A stretch of 64,000 bases of DNA. It comes from Ascidiimonas meishanensis. Its GTDB lineage: Bacteria; Bacteroidota; Bacteroidia; Flavobacteriales; Flavobacteriaceae. The stretch spans positions 564,520 through 628,519 of the forward strand of contig NZ_JBBEXD010000003.1 of NCBI RefSeq assembly GCF_037782385.1, read 5' to 3'. The notes beneath the pieces were generated by a model, which worked only from the letters and a program-made list of their open reading frames with translations, ran no database searches and had not been told where the DNA came from. The position numbers and the translations under genes were made by a program. This document shows positions 42,695 to 51,279 of the stretch, piece by piece. Each line of letters starts with the position of its first letter. Position 1 is the first letter of the stretch.

Positions 42695-44359
42695 CTATAT
42701 TAAATCTACTTTACTTCCTTTGATGCTAACATTTCCTTTTGCTTCAATATTCAAATTACCTTCACTTGTAATTTGACAGTCTTTGGCACTTATAATCATA
42801 ACTCCATCTTTACTGAGTTCTACCTGATTGCCATTGGTATCAGATAGGTTTATAATTTTCTGCTTTTCATCAATACTAATCTGATTTTTCTCTGATGTAG
42901 ACAGCGTAATTACTTCTTTGTCCTCATCAAAGAGTAATTGGTATTTTGATTTTGTAAAAATTCCTTTTTGACTATTTTTTTCATCGAAAGGGATGGGTGC
43001 TTTATTCACTGCGCTATGCATAGACCCTAGAATAATTGCTTGTCTGGGATCGTCATTCAAGAAACCAACAATTACCTCATCTCCTTTTTCTGGTTTAAAA
43101 AATATTCCGCTCTCAGCACCAGAACCTATACTAGCTAGGCGTGCCCATACAGTATCTTGATCTGCACCTAAAGCTGGAATCGTCACACGAACCTGAAATG
43201 GATGGTTGGGATCTTTTTTATGTGCCATAACAATCCCTATTTGTAATCCATTAATACCGGGAAGTAAGCCAGCAGCTTTGGTGTCTGTTACATTTGGTCT
43301 TGCAGAAAACCAACTAGAATCCATGCCAATTTGTAAATGGGTAATCCAACCTTTTGGAGTCACTTCGTGTCTAACTCCAGATATAATATTCTTTCCTGTA
43401 AAGGTCTTGCCTAGCCCCTCTATTAAAATAGTTTCTCCTACCTTGACCTTTGGAGTTCCTGGGATTTTGAACCAACCTCTAAAAAATGACAATCTGGATT
43501 TAACAATTTGTGAATCAGACCAAGCCTTAAGTTCTTCAGGGCTCATTGCCGCAGCATGAATTAATGTTATTTCTTCTGTTCCTGCTGCCGCTGCGATTTT
43601 AGAAATCTTATAATCTCCTTGCGCTAATTTATATTCATCTCCTTCAACTGGTTTTGTAAGTCTTTGTTTGTTGCTATCCCAAGCCACGGAGGTAACGGTA
43701 GGGTATTGGTTAGTGGCGTTTACTTTTAGGTCAAAATCATAAATTTCGTCGTTCCCTAACTCTAACTTAAATAAGGAATCTTTTTTTACCGTCTCTTTAA
43801 GTATGGGTTTAACAACAGAGATTACACCATCATTCGCACTCACCAATTGTCCATTAGCTTCTGCTCTTGACACCATAAAATCCCAATCTGTGGCAGCGTA
43901 TTGAATCATCTGAGGGTGGGTTACTTTGGTAGCTGCCATTGTTCCCTCTAAACCATTTTGTTGTATTTGTGCTATTATAATATCACTATCTTTTTCATTT
44001 GTATATACCGCATTTTTACGAACATTGGTCATTCTAATAGCCTCATCACTCATGAGAATGGTTAGTGTGGTACCAAATTTGTTTAACTCCAAGGATTGAT
44101 CCATAACCATTCCAATAAATATGGTGTCTTCATTTTCAGGTTCACCCTCATATTTCAAAGCGATTTCTATTTTTTTACCTGGTTCAAAAAAACCCTCATC
44201 CAGTATTTTGAATTCTTTTTTAGAAACATCTCCATCAATTAATCTCAACTCGGCTACTGGAATTTTATTAAATTCTTTGCTCACATCAATGGACAGAAGT
44301 TCATAATCACTTTCCATTTCTTTCCCCTCACTTTTAATAGTTGCTGTAACTACTGCCAT
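42695..44359 (-). CDS. VgrG-like spike/hub protein (Afp8-like)
   Basis: 554 residues combining the gp27-like hub (N-terminal 350 residues, with DWDFMVSRAEANGQLVSAND and FNPE-like features) and the gp5-like OB and beta-helix spike (GIVMAHKKDPNHPFQVRVTI, WARLASIGSGAESGIFFKPE, VIVGFLNDDPRQAIILGSMH). The end has short repeated beta units (QVELSKDGVMIISAKDCQIT) that build the needle. The trimer forms the membrane-piercing tip with the PAAR-like protein. The position follows the LysM hub gene as in afp7-afp8. Confidence 0.92.
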   Translation of the reverse strand: MAVVTATIKSEGKEMESDYELLSIDVSKEFNKIPVAELRLIDGDVSKKEFKILDEGFFEPGKKIEIALKYEGEPENEDTIFIGMVMDQSLELNKFGTTLTILMSDEAIRMTNVRKNAVYTNEKDSDIIIAQIQQNGLEGTMAATKVTHPQMIQYAATDWDFMVSRAEANGQLVSANDGVISVVKPILKETVKKDSLFKLELGNDEIYDFDLKVNATNQYPTVTSVAWDSNKQRLTKPVEGDEYKLAQGDYKISKIAAAAGTEEITLIHAAAMSPEELKAWSDSQIVKSRLSFFRGWFKIPGTPKVKVGETILIEGLGKTFTGKNIISGVRHEVTPKGWITHLQIGMDSSWFSARPNVTDTKAAGLLPGINGLQIGIVMAHKKDPNHPFQVRVTIPALGADQDTVWARLASIGSGAESGIFFKPEKGDEVIVGFLNDDPRQAIILGSMHSAVNKAPIPFDEKNSQKGIFTKSKYQLLFDEDKEVITLSTSEKNQISIDEKQKIINLSDTNGNQVELSKDGVMIISAKDCQITSEGNLNIEAKGNVSIKGSKVDLI

Positions 44360-44362
44360 GGT

Positions 44363-45058
44363 TTACTTTTCTATGGGGGGGAAATAAATTTCCTGCCCCG
44401 GTTTTAGGTTTCTAAAATCATTTAGGTGATTCGCTTTTGCTACGAATACGTAATATTGAGCAGCGCCATAAATTTTTTCGCACATTAAAGGCAATTGGTC
44501 ATGCGCGCCTGCTACTCTATAGTGAGTGAGGTCTGGAGAACTTTTTCTTTCCTTTTTGAGTCGTTCTGATTTTTCCAGATCTCCAAAAAACTGCGTGTCT
44601 AATTCTGCACGTAATGGAATACCACTACTATTGAATAAAGAATAGTTTATACTTACAGAACCCAAACGGCACTTAAATAGGAGGTCTCCCCATTTTAATG
44701 TTAAATACCTAGGCTCATGAATTTTGCCGTCCATATCACTGGTGATTTCCAAAAAACGCTGCACCTGTTTGTATACATCATCATGCCCTCTACCAATAAT
44801 ATTGGTCAATCCAAAAGTGCTTACTCCGCTGCCATCCAAAATAATCTTAAGATTCAATTTTTCTGGTTTGCTCATCGCGTATCTGGCCGTTCGCCCACTG
44901 GTATTTATACCTTGTTTAGTATCGTATACATTTTGATAGGAGAGGGAATACGACTCTGGGTTAAACATGGCCACAAACTTTTCTCCTTTACCAGTTCTCT
45001 CTGCTTTTTCATAACTTACGATGGTAAGTTTTTCAAACTTTAAAAAATTAAATGCCAT
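44363..45058 (-). CDS. LysM-containing hub/tube adaptor (Afp7-like)
   Basis: 231 residues. The N-terminal part has the CIS tube-protein signature (FNPESYSLSYQNVYDTKQGI, TSGRTARYAMSKPEKLNLKI). The last 50 residues are a LysM-type module (HYRVAGAHDQLPLMCEKIYG, NHLNDFRNLKPGQEIYFPP), as in phage gp53/Afp7. It sits just under the tube and connects it with the VgrG hub. It is 4 bp from the VgrG gene. Confidence 0.88.
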   Translation of the reverse strand: MAFNFLKFEKLTIVSYEKAERTGKGEKFVAMFNPESYSLSYQNVYDTKQGINTSGRTARYAMSKPEKLNLKIILDGSGVSTFGLTNIIGRGHDDVYKQVQRFLEITSDMDGKIHEPRYLTLKWGDLLFKCRLGSVSINYSLFNSSGIPLRAELDTQFFGDLEKSERLKKERKSSPDLTHYRVAGAHDQLPLMCEKIYGAAQYYVFVAKANHLNDFRNLKPGQEIYFPPIEK

Positions 45059-45059
45059 C

Positions 45060-45218
45060 TTACCTACGGTTTTTCTTATCTAAAATTTTTAATACTTGAT
45101 GGACACATTCTTCCACTAAATTCTCTTTTTCAAACGTGGAACCTTCAGAAGATTTACCAGATGCCTCTTCGTCTGTCAATACAGCTCTAATTACGATTTC
45201 TTTAATCTCTACGGCCAT
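45060..45218 (-). CDS. DUF5908 small eCIS protein (Afp6-like position)
   Basis: A 52-residue gene easily missed because of its size. It starts MAVEIKEIVIRAVLTDEE, which is the DUF5908 pattern, and ends with a helix EECVHQVLKILDKKNRR. The ATG is at 45218 and the stop TAA at 45060-45062, fitting exactly between the Afp5-like and LysM genes with 1 bp on each side. DUF5908 peptides are found in most eCIS operons; the role is not known. Confidence 0.85.
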   Translation of the reverse strand: MAVEIKEIVIRAVLTDEEASGKSSEGSTFEKENLVEECVHQVLKILDKKNRR

Positions 45219-45219
45219 T

Positions 45220-45708
45220 TTATATCCTTATTATTTGAAACCGAGTATAGGCGAGTTCCATGGTGTCTATTGCTACCGAATTTGACTGAGCATCTAGATC
45301 AGACATGGACCATTTTACAGGGTACGCTTTAAAAAAAAGCCATGCGCCTATAGGGTTGCCAGCCTCATTAAACTTGGTAACCAACACATTTGACGGATAG
45401 AATTTGAATCTAGAAAATGCCAGATTAAACTCAATGTTTAGAGGAGAAGGGATAAGGCTAGCGATATAGCCCCGCTCTAAAACCAAATTGCTATAGCTAA
45501 CCCTGCTTGGTAGGCGATGCGCATGTAGGTTTTGTCCTCCTTCATTGATGGTTTCTAATTGCACTTCGGTACTAATTCCACTCACGCGTTGGAATCTAAT
45601 ATCTATAGGGTTGGGTATCAATCCTCCCGCGAAGAAAAAGACCCCAAACCTATGTGATAATTGGGGGGTTGCATCTGCAAAATTTATATTTTCTAAAAAC
45701 TCTGACAT
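45220..45708 (-). CDS. eCIS tube-initiating protein (Afp5-like)
   Basis: 162 residues of the T4 gp19-like tube family, distinct from the two main tube genes: FGVFFFAGGLIPNPIDIRFQ, RVSGISTEVQLETINEGGQN and a C-terminal SVAIDTMELAYTRFQI. In Afp particles the Afp5 ring joins the tube to the baseplate hub. The operon place, after the tube genes and before the DUF5908 and LysM genes, agrees. Confidence 0.88.
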   Translation of the reverse strand: MSEFLENINFADATPQLSHRFGVFFFAGGLIPNPIDIRFQRVSGISTEVQLETINEGGQNLHAHRLPSRVSYSNLVLERGYIASLIPSPLNIEFNLAFSRFKFYPSNVLVTKFNEAGNPIGAWLFFKAYPVKWSMSDLDAQSNSVAIDTMELAYTRFQIIRI

Positions 45709-45715
45709 CTAAAAA

Positions 45716-46162
45716 TCATTCGTTATGTGTAATCCTTAAATCATGGGCAATCAAATCCAAACTCTCTACAGCAATATCATTGGTGTTAGCGCTAAATGAT
45801 GGAGCATCCATTTTGAAGGGCAGTGCTCGGGATACATCCCAACTCACTGCCGCTGTACCAGTTTCATCACATAGCTCTATCCTGATGTCTTTCTTCTTAC
45901 CGGCCTTTATCCATTCATAGAAATATTTTCTTTTTTTGACAAGACCTCGTTTTAGGGTAATATTGATAGGTTTACGCTGCCCCCTAATTAGGTGGTCACC
46001 TGTTATCCAACTGAATCCGTGCCTGTACAATACGTGCTCATGATCAATTTCCAGACCTGAAACATCTGAAAAAGACATGGTTTCATTTCCATCAATAATT
46101 ACCCTGTAGTTGTACACCGGGAGCGGATAATTTTCAATAATATTTTGTTTATCTAGTGCCAT
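45716..46162 (-). CDS. eCIS inner tube protein, copy 2 (Afp1-like)
   Basis: 148 residues of the gp19/Hcp-like tube fold: YPLPVYNYRVIIDGNETMSF, SDVSGLEIDHEHVLYRHG, PINITLKRGLVKKRKYFYEW and NDIAVESLDLIAHDLRI. It is clearly a paralogue of the gene at 46212, differing mainly in the loop around residues 45-60. Either the tube is mixed or this copy occupies a special layer. It lies 8 bp from the Afp5-like gene. Confidence 0.9.
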   Translation of the reverse strand: MALDKQNIIENYPLPVYNYRVIIDGNETMSFSDVSGLEIDHEHVLYRHGFSWITGDHLIRGQRKPINITLKRGLVKKRKYFYEWIKAGKKKDIRIELCDETGTAAVSWDVSRALPFKMDAPSFSANTNDIAVESLDLIAHDLRITHNE

Positions 46163-46211
46163 AAAAGATTATTTTATAGGTAATGAATTATCGGGATAAG
46201 CAGAACCGGAA

Positions 46212-46688
46212 TTATGCTGTTTCCTCCATAGTCACTCTAAGAGCCATAAGGTCCATAGATTCTATAGCTACCTCGTTAGAGTTGGCATCAAAGGATGGAG
46301 CCGATAGTTTTGTTGGAAATGCATCAATTACTTTCCAGTTTACAACGGTGTTTCCTGTCTCATCTAAAAGATGAACCACAATATCTTTTTTATCTACACG
46401 GTTCAGCTGGATATCATTGATCCAATTATAAAAAACCGGAATACTTTTTCCTTTTACAAATCCCTTTTTTAGAGTGATATTCACCGGTTGTATCTGTCCT
46501 GGCATATACATGATATTAGGCCCCACTTTACCGCCAGAAGTGAAACTTTCTTTGTAGGTAATAGATTCAAATGAAAGTTCAAGACCTGATACTTCTGAGA
46601 AACTGAATGATACGCCATCAATATCTATTCTATAATTATAAATGGGTAATGGATAATCTGTTTTGATTTGTTCTTTTGTTAAAGCCAT
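46212..46688 (-). CDS. eCIS inner tube protein, copy 1 (Afp1-like)
   Basis: 158 residues, tube fold: YPLPIYNYRIDIDGVSFSFS, EVSGLELSFESITYKESF, PVNITLKKGFVKGKSIPVFY and NEVAIESMDLMALRVTMEE. Rings of this protein stack to the hollow tube that carries cargo in its lumen. It follows the sheath gene with a 128 bp gap that holds an inverted repeat, which may set the tube-to-sheath ratio. Confidence 0.9.
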   Translation of the reverse strand: MALTKEQIKTDYPLPIYNYRIDIDGVSFSFSEVSGLELSFESITYKESFTSGGKVGPNIMYMPGQIQPVNITLKKGFVKGKSIPVFYNWINDIQLNRVDKKDIVVHLLDETGNTVVNWKVIDAFPTKLSAPSFDANSNEVAIESMDLMALRVTMEETA

Positions 46689-46755
46689 CTTTTTATGTAT
46701 TAATATTTTACAATTGAATTATTTAAATTAGGTTGCCCTTTTACACCTGAGGGAG

Positions 46756-46807
46756 TGCATTAGAAAATCTATTCTTGTTTAAATGAAAATGACGAAATTC
46801 TAATGCA
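46756..46807. terminator. inverted repeat between sheath and tube genes
   Basis: TGCATTAGAA (46756-46765) and TTCTAATGCA (46798-46807) form a 10 bp perfect stem around a 32 nt loop in the only longer gap inside the structural operon. It lies directly behind the sheath stop. It could be a partial terminator or an mRNA-stabilising hairpin. Confidence 0.45.
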
Positions 46808-46816
46808 TCCACCAGA

Positions 46817-48472
46817 TTATACTTCCTGTAGTTTATGAGAGAATTTCAGAATAATAAACTCTGCTGGACGCGTAGCGGCAATACCAATCTCTATAATCAT
46901 TCGTCCTTCTAGAACATCTTGTTGTGTCATGGTTTTACCCAATCCTACATTTACAAAATAGGCCTGCTCTTCTGTAGTACCTACTAAACCGCCTTGTTGC
47001 CAAACGTTATACAAAAAGCTTTCTATCATTGCTTTTACTTTTAACCAAGTTGACGGATCATTGGGTTCAAAAACAGCAAAATAAGATGCTTTTTTAGTAG
47101 ATTCTTCAATCATGTTGAATAATCTGCGTACCGAAATATACCTCCATTCATTGCTGTTTCCTTCAAGCGTACGTGCTCCCCATACCAAGGTGCCCTTTCC
47201 AACAAAACTACGGATGGCATTTATAGATTTTCCTGAAGTAGCATCTACATTGAGTCTTTCTTGGTCATTAGAGGTAATTTTCACCACGGGGGCTATGATT
47301 GCATTTAAGCTTATGTTGGCTGGAGCTTTCCACACACCTCTTTCTCGGTCTGTAGTAGCATAGGCTCCGGCAATAGCTGCACTGGGAGGTAAAATCATTT
47401 TTTCTTTTGCCAACTGATTGACGATTTTGTTGTACAAGGCAGACTGCCCTCCTTTATAGGACTCTAAACTTTCTGATTCTCCGTTTTTAATTAATTCTTG
47501 ACCTGCGGTACCTGCGGTCTGATTAACGATACTGCTGTCATCCAATACTACCATATCAAAGCCCTTTTTATCAGTAAAAGCTTCCCAAGCTTCAACAATA
47601 CTGCTAACAGCTAAACCAGCATCAGGTACATTTTTTATACTCAACAGATTGCTCCCTGATACGGAAAATTCAAGGGTTGTTCCACTTCCTCCGTTTATTC
47701 TAAACTTTGGGGTTTCAGAATCACTACCAGAATAGGTGATTTTAATTCCTTGATACTCAACTTCAAATCCGCTATCTTCTGTAGATGTTAACTGTTTCAC
47801 TGTTACATCTGCGTCCTCATAATTATAGGTAAGCGAGGTTTGTAGATACGGAGTATAAGCCGCTCCATATTTCAAGTTGTTGTTACCAATTCCATCTCTA
47901 AAATTAGTTCCACCAAGGTCGTCTTTCTTGATATCAAAAATGCAAAACCTGTCTTTTAGTTCGTTACACTGCATCAAGGCTTGTGTGCAAATTTCATGAT
48001 AATCATCTGCGGGTAATTTTGTAGCTTCTCCTAGCATTATCAGGGTGGGCTCATCTTCTTTACTTAATGCTTCAAGACCTTTTAGGAATGCATCCTTCGC
48101 TTTTGCTTCAGAATAATCTACATAGGAACCGATAGAAATAACATAACAATCGCCTCCTCCATTTTTGAAATAGAGGTCTAATGCATGGTATAGGGTGCTT
48201 TGAGGGGGTGTTACTTTTACTCCTGTAATAGCGTCTTTGTTTTCTACCTCTACTACAAAAGAAGCTGATTGCGCTTTTCCGAATATTTCCTTGTACTCTA
48301 GTAAAGTAGAAATTCTTACAGGTCTTAAAGACGCATCGTCTTCTTCTTTATTTTTTGGAGCTTTTTCGGTATACCCAATAAAAGCGGGAACCGCGGTAGA
48401 TACACCTGCTACGGATGGCGGTAAAAGAGGGATTTCCTCTGTATACACATCTGGTGTTAAATAATTAGACAT
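46817..48472 (-). CDS. eCIS contractile sheath protein
   Basis: 551 residues of the phage tail sheath family. The start YLTPDVYTEEIPLLPPSVAG and the C-terminal domain (GVWKAPANISLNAIIAP, GKGTLVWGARTLEGNSNEW, RYISVRRLFNMIEESTKKAS) are typical. The middle carries an inserted domain about residues 190-310 that is probably exposed on the outside. This is the only sheath gene here, while Afp has three; sheath contraction pushes the tube into the target. Confidence 0.93.
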   Translation of the reverse strand: MSNYLTPDVYTEEIPLLPPSVAGVSTAVPAFIGYTEKAPKNKEEDDASLRPVRISTLLEYKEIFGKAQSASFVVEVENKDAITGVKVTPPQSTLYHALDLYFKNGGGDCYVISIGSYVDYSEAKAKDAFLKGLEALSKEDEPTLIMLGEATKLPADDYHEICTQALMQCNELKDRFCIFDIKKDDLGGTNFRDGIGNNNLKYGAAYTPYLQTSLTYNYEDADVTVKQLTSTEDSGFEVEYQGIKITYSGSDSETPKFRINGGSGTTLEFSVSGSNLLSIKNVPDAGLAVSSIVEAWEAFTDKKGFDMVVLDDSSIVNQTAGTAGQELIKNGESESLESYKGGQSALYNKIVNQLAKEKMILPPSAAIAGAYATTDRERGVWKAPANISLNAIIAPVVKITSNDQERLNVDATSGKSINAIRSFVGKGTLVWGARTLEGNSNEWRYISVRRLFNMIEESTKKASYFAVFEPNDPSTWLKVKAMIESFLYNVWQQGGLVGTTEEQAYFVNVGLGKTMTQQDVLEGRMIIEIGIAATRPAEFIILKFSHKLQEV

Positions 48473-48502
48473 ATTAGATAGTTTTTAATGTTTAAACTTT
48501 AT

Positions 48503-49279
48503 TTAATTGATTTTAATAATTTGAATACCCTTATTCCTTATGTCAGGATTGGACAGATGTTTAATAATGATATGGTCATTTTTGAGCAATTGAATATTTT
48601 TTAAAATTTTATTGCTATAGTTAATTGCTATAGTTGACTCAAAAACAAATACTTGTTTCTTAGGAAAATTTAGCATCAATGAATTTGCTATTTTATCAGA
48701 TGCCTCCTCTTGATTTTTTAACTCAGTAAAGGTGAGCTGTTCACTACGATCTTTGATTTCTAGTTTTGTAGTTTCTGTATTTGATAGAATGTAATATTTC
48801 CATTTTACCAATTTTGGTTTGAATACTACCTGATAGAGCGGAGGCTGCTTATCAAGGTCAAAATTCACCTTATGGAGCCCTATTTTTATTTTTGCAATAG
48901 CGGCATACCCATTCAAAATTTGATCTCCGGTGATTTCAGACACTGTCAATTTCTCACTATCATTTTCAAGTTGCTCATTGGTGAAAAGTAAAATGTTACC
49001 AGAATCAGCCATAGATGTATCTGTAACTTCACCAAAACTGCCAGTGGTAGGAAATACATCAAAACTAAGTGCATCGCCTAATTTTAAAACTGGTAATCTA
49101 TCTCCTTCTGAATCTACTGGCACCAAGATTTTTAGTCCTTTTGCCGTATTCTTCACCACAAATTGTTGTTTCCTTAAGAACTTTAAGGTGGATGCCTCTG
49201 GGATAACCACCAGCTCCATCTGGTTATCAGAAAAATAGGGATGATTAATTGCTATTTGAAAGAATTCTTTGTAATTCAT
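48503..49279 (-). CDS. eCIS operon protein of unknown function
   Basis: 258 residues with no recognised family. It begins MNYKEFFQIAINHPYFSDNQ, is beta-rich in the middle (VDSEGDRLPVLKLGDALSFD) and has no signal peptide or membrane segment. It overlaps the DUF4255 gene by 4 bp and precedes the sheath gene by 30 bp, so it is made with the early structural proteins and is probably a particle or assembly component. No homologue in Afp or PVC comes to mind. Confidence 0.7.
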   Translation of the reverse strand: MNYKEFFQIAINHPYFSDNQMELVVIPEASTLKFLRKQQFVVKNTAKGLKILVPVDSEGDRLPVLKLGDALSFDVFPTTGSFGEVTDTSMADSGNILLFTNEQLENDSEKLTVSEITGDQILNGYAAIAKIKIGLHKVNFDLDKQPPLYQVVFKPKLVKWKYYILSNTETTKLEIKDRSEQLTFTELKNQEEASDKIANSLMLNFPKKQVFVFESTIAINYSNKILKNIQLLKNDHIIIKHLSNPDIRNKGIQIIKIN

Positions 49280-49860
49280 TTGTTGGCCTTTTCAATAGTA
49301 TTAAGACTAATTTCAGAAGTACTTTCCCCAATAAATTCAACACTAAGATCATCTATAAAAGATAACAGGCGTATTCTATACAAAACAGACGGTAAGTAGG
49401 ATGTGTTTAAAGAATGCCATACTTGATTTTGCTCTTCCAGAGGAAGCGAGATCAATTCAACCGTTAATTTCTCTATGTTTTCTTCAGAAAGTTGAGGTGC
49501 GTTTAAAGGGGTTAAAGCCCGGTTTACCTGAAAAAATTTAATTACATGAGAAAGAAACTTAAGCGCTTGATTGTAATCACTAAACTTTGATACAAATAGC
49601 ACCTGTAATTCAATTCTAATTTCGGGATTAATCTGAGTTCTAATGCCGTTCTGAATGATGCCTGCATACTGATCAGCATTTCTAAACTTTCTATCTTCTG
49701 AAATATTAATCAGAAAAGGGGTAACCTTATCATTCGTAAAAGATACCGGATCATTATTATTCGTATTAATAAACTCAACAACATTTAATTCTGTGGTTCC
49801 TAGATTTTTAAGATATTCATTGAGTTTATCTTTTAAAACATTTAATACTACATTAATCAT
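49276..49860 (-). CDS. DUF4255 tube terminator/cap protein (Afp16-like)
   Basis: I choose the start at Met 49860 (MINVVLNVLKDKLNEYLKNL), since DUF4255 proteins begin this way and a candidate promoter lies between this Met and an earlier in-frame one at 49905. The protein is then 194 residues. The family (Afp16, tail terminator) caps the tube end and fixes its length together with the tape measure. Here it is the first gene of the eCIS operon, unlike afp16 near the end of the afp operon. Confidence 0.85.
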   Translation of the reverse strand: MINVVLNVLKDKLNEYLKNLGTTELNVVEFINTNNNDPVSFTNDKVTPFLINISEDRKFRNADQYAGIIQNGIRTQINPEIRIELQVLFVSKFSDYNQALKFLSHVIKFFQVNRALTPLNAPQLSEENIEKLTVELISLPLEEQNQVWHSLNTSYLPSVLYRIRLLSFIDDLSVEFIGESTSEISLNTIEKANK

Positions 49861-49889
49861 TATATCTACGCTATTAACTTTTGAAAGTT

Positions 49890-49916
49890 CAAAGGTAGCG
49901 GGCAATGTTATCTCAA
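49890..49916 (-). promoter_or_regulatory. candidate eCIS operon promoter
   Basis: On the minus strand TACCTTTG (49890-49897) is a full match to the TAnnTTTG -7 element, with a TTG at 49914-49916 as weak -33 part (16 nt spacing, shorter than the usual 19). It lies about 30 bp before the chosen start of the first eCIS gene. Confidence 0.4.
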
Positions 49917-49946
49917 GGCTAGAACGGGTTCGCCAAATCTGTAAAG

Positions 49947-50001
49947 ATTTCCGACAATAGTGGTGTGCAAAATCGACATGCTATCACATTTCCGACATTA
50001 G
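49947..50001. promoter_or_regulatory. direct repeat upstream of the eCIS operon, possible activator sites
   Basis: ATTTCCGACAATAG (49947-49960) and ATTTCCGACATTAG (49988-50001) are two 14-mers differing at one base and 41 bp apart, close to four helical turns. They lie about 30 and 70 bp upstream of the -33 part of the candidate eCIS promoter, where activator sites are expected. The rest of 50002-50230 shows nothing clear. Confidence 0.45.
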
Positions 50002-50269
50002 GACGTTTATTGTGAGAATTGTGATGCTATTTGCTAAGAAGACAAAGGCAAGAAAGAGCTACGGTAGCAGTCCTTGAAAAATGCAGCCTTATTTAAATTG
50101 TGCATTAATTAAGAATCAATCTTTTTTTCAAAATCGGTTGGTTTTATCATAGAAATCACGTTACTATAATTATAAAATGCTAAACTAATAGCGTAGTCCA
50201 ATGGATAGGAGATGAGCAAAATATGTGTGGAATGGTAACATTCACGTTAGGACATGAAATAAACTGCTA

Positions 50270-50277
50270 TAGTTTTG
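50270..50277 (+). promoter_or_regulatory. candidate promoter of the parDE operon
   Basis: TAGTTTTG (50270-50277) fits TAnnTTTG; TTAG stands 19 nt upstream where TTTG is expected. It is 60 bp before the parD start. A short dyad GATAGTATGATTATC lies between, possibly the ParD operator. Confidence 0.4.
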
Positions 50278-50337
50278 TTATATCCAATCTAACATATTAA
50301 ATTGCGTAGATAGTATGATTATCTAAACATTAAAAAT

Positions 50338-50595
50338 ATGGCTACAATTAGAAAAACAATAACATTTACTGAAAAACAAGATAAATGGATAAAATCACGA
50401 ATTACGATTGGAGAATATACTAATGATAGTGAATACCTTCGTGACTTAGTAAGGCGTGACCAGGCAAAAAATGAAAAATTTTCAGCTCTTAAGATAGCTA
50501 TAACGGAAGGTATGGAAAGTGGTATTAGTGATAAATCTGTTCCAGATATTATGAAAGAAGTTGAAAAACGTATGAAAGCAGATGGGCGTTTATAA
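50338..50595 (+). CDS. parD: ParD-family antitoxin
   Basis: 85 residues. The first 50 form a ribbon-helix-helix DNA-binding domain (RKTITFTEKQDKWIKSRI, then TNDSEYLRDLVRRDQ), the rest is an acidic/basic tail (SDKSVPDIMKEVEKRMKADG) that wraps the toxin. It overlaps the downstream ParE gene by 14 bp. ParD binds and silences ParE and represses its own promoter. Confidence 0.9.
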   Translation: MATIRKTITFTEKQDKWIKSRITIGEYTNDSEYLRDLVRRDQAKNEKFSALKIAITEGMESGISDKSVPDIMKEVEKRMKADGRL

Positions 50596-50872
50596 AGTGT
50601 TTGTAAAGGCTGAAAGTGATCTTATTAACATGTATGAATATGGAATTGAAACATTTGGATTAAAACAAGCACAAGCATATTTATTTGGAATACACGATAT
50701 CTTTCAAGTTCTATCAGATAATATCAACCTTGGATGTGATGCCTCTGAATTTATTTTGTCTTTAAAAAGGTTTTCTTATAAATCACATACTATTTTTTAT
50801 TTGGCTACAGATATTGATATTTTGATTGTACGTGTGTTAAATCAAAGTATGGATTATGAAAATAATTTATAG
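50582..50872 (+). CDS. parE: ParE/RelE-superfamily toxin
   Basis: 96 residues of the ParE fold: YKVFVKAESDLINMYEYGIE, FGLKQAQAYLFGIHDIFQVL and RFSYKSHTIFYLATDIDILI with VRVLNQSMDYENNL at the end. ParE proteins poison DNA gyrase. The start ATG at 50582 overlaps the parD end by 14 bp. It may stabilise the neighbouring restriction island. An intact appearance suggests it is functional. Confidence 0.88.
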   Translation: MGVYKVFVKAESDLINMYEYGIETFGLKQAQAYLFGIHDIFQVLSDNINLGCDASEFILSLKRFSYKSHTIFYLATDIDILIVRVLNQSMDYENNL

Positions 50873-51279
50873 CTACAGATTTTTATTTACATGATGACCA
50901 TAAAACTCATAGGTTGTAATGTTACAAAGACATTTTAGATAACGTTTGATTATCATTCTTTTTTGAATAGTAATGCCTTGCGTGGCGCCTGTCCTGAGCT
51001 TTTTAGCGTAGGGTAACTTTGCTTTATTCACAGAGATTTCTATTTTGTTTATTTGAGTTCATGAATCTCGCCGTCTCGATTTGGTTAAAAGCAGGGCAGA
51101 GCGTTAAAAAATAGTCCTGTGGACTATTTTAGCGAATGAGCCAGCTGGCGCTTTGGCTTATTACAGTTTATTGAAAAAAATTATTCTAAGATGTTAATGG
51201 AACACTCTTTGCCCGAAGCTAGCCTGTCCTGAACGTAGACGAAGGGATAGGAGCGTAGTGGAATGTGTGTGGAATGGTT
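50873..51279. other. intergenic region with hairpin and dispersed repeat
   Basis: No gene seen. A perfect 10 bp stem AAAATAGTCC (51108-51117) / GGACTATTTT (51121-51130) with a 3 nt loop could terminate transcription. GCCTGTCCTGAACGTAGACG (51222-51241) and CCTGTCCTGAGC near 50989 are pieces of a dispersed palindromic repeat (CTGAGCGTAGTCGAAGGG-like), seen again at about 63843-63861. GTGTGGAATGG recurs at about 50225 and 51265. Confidence 0.5.

Noticed and set aside
50873..51279. CRISPR array
   Set aside because: The repeated bits are few, irregular and palindromic; no regular repeat-spacer pattern exists anywhere in the window.
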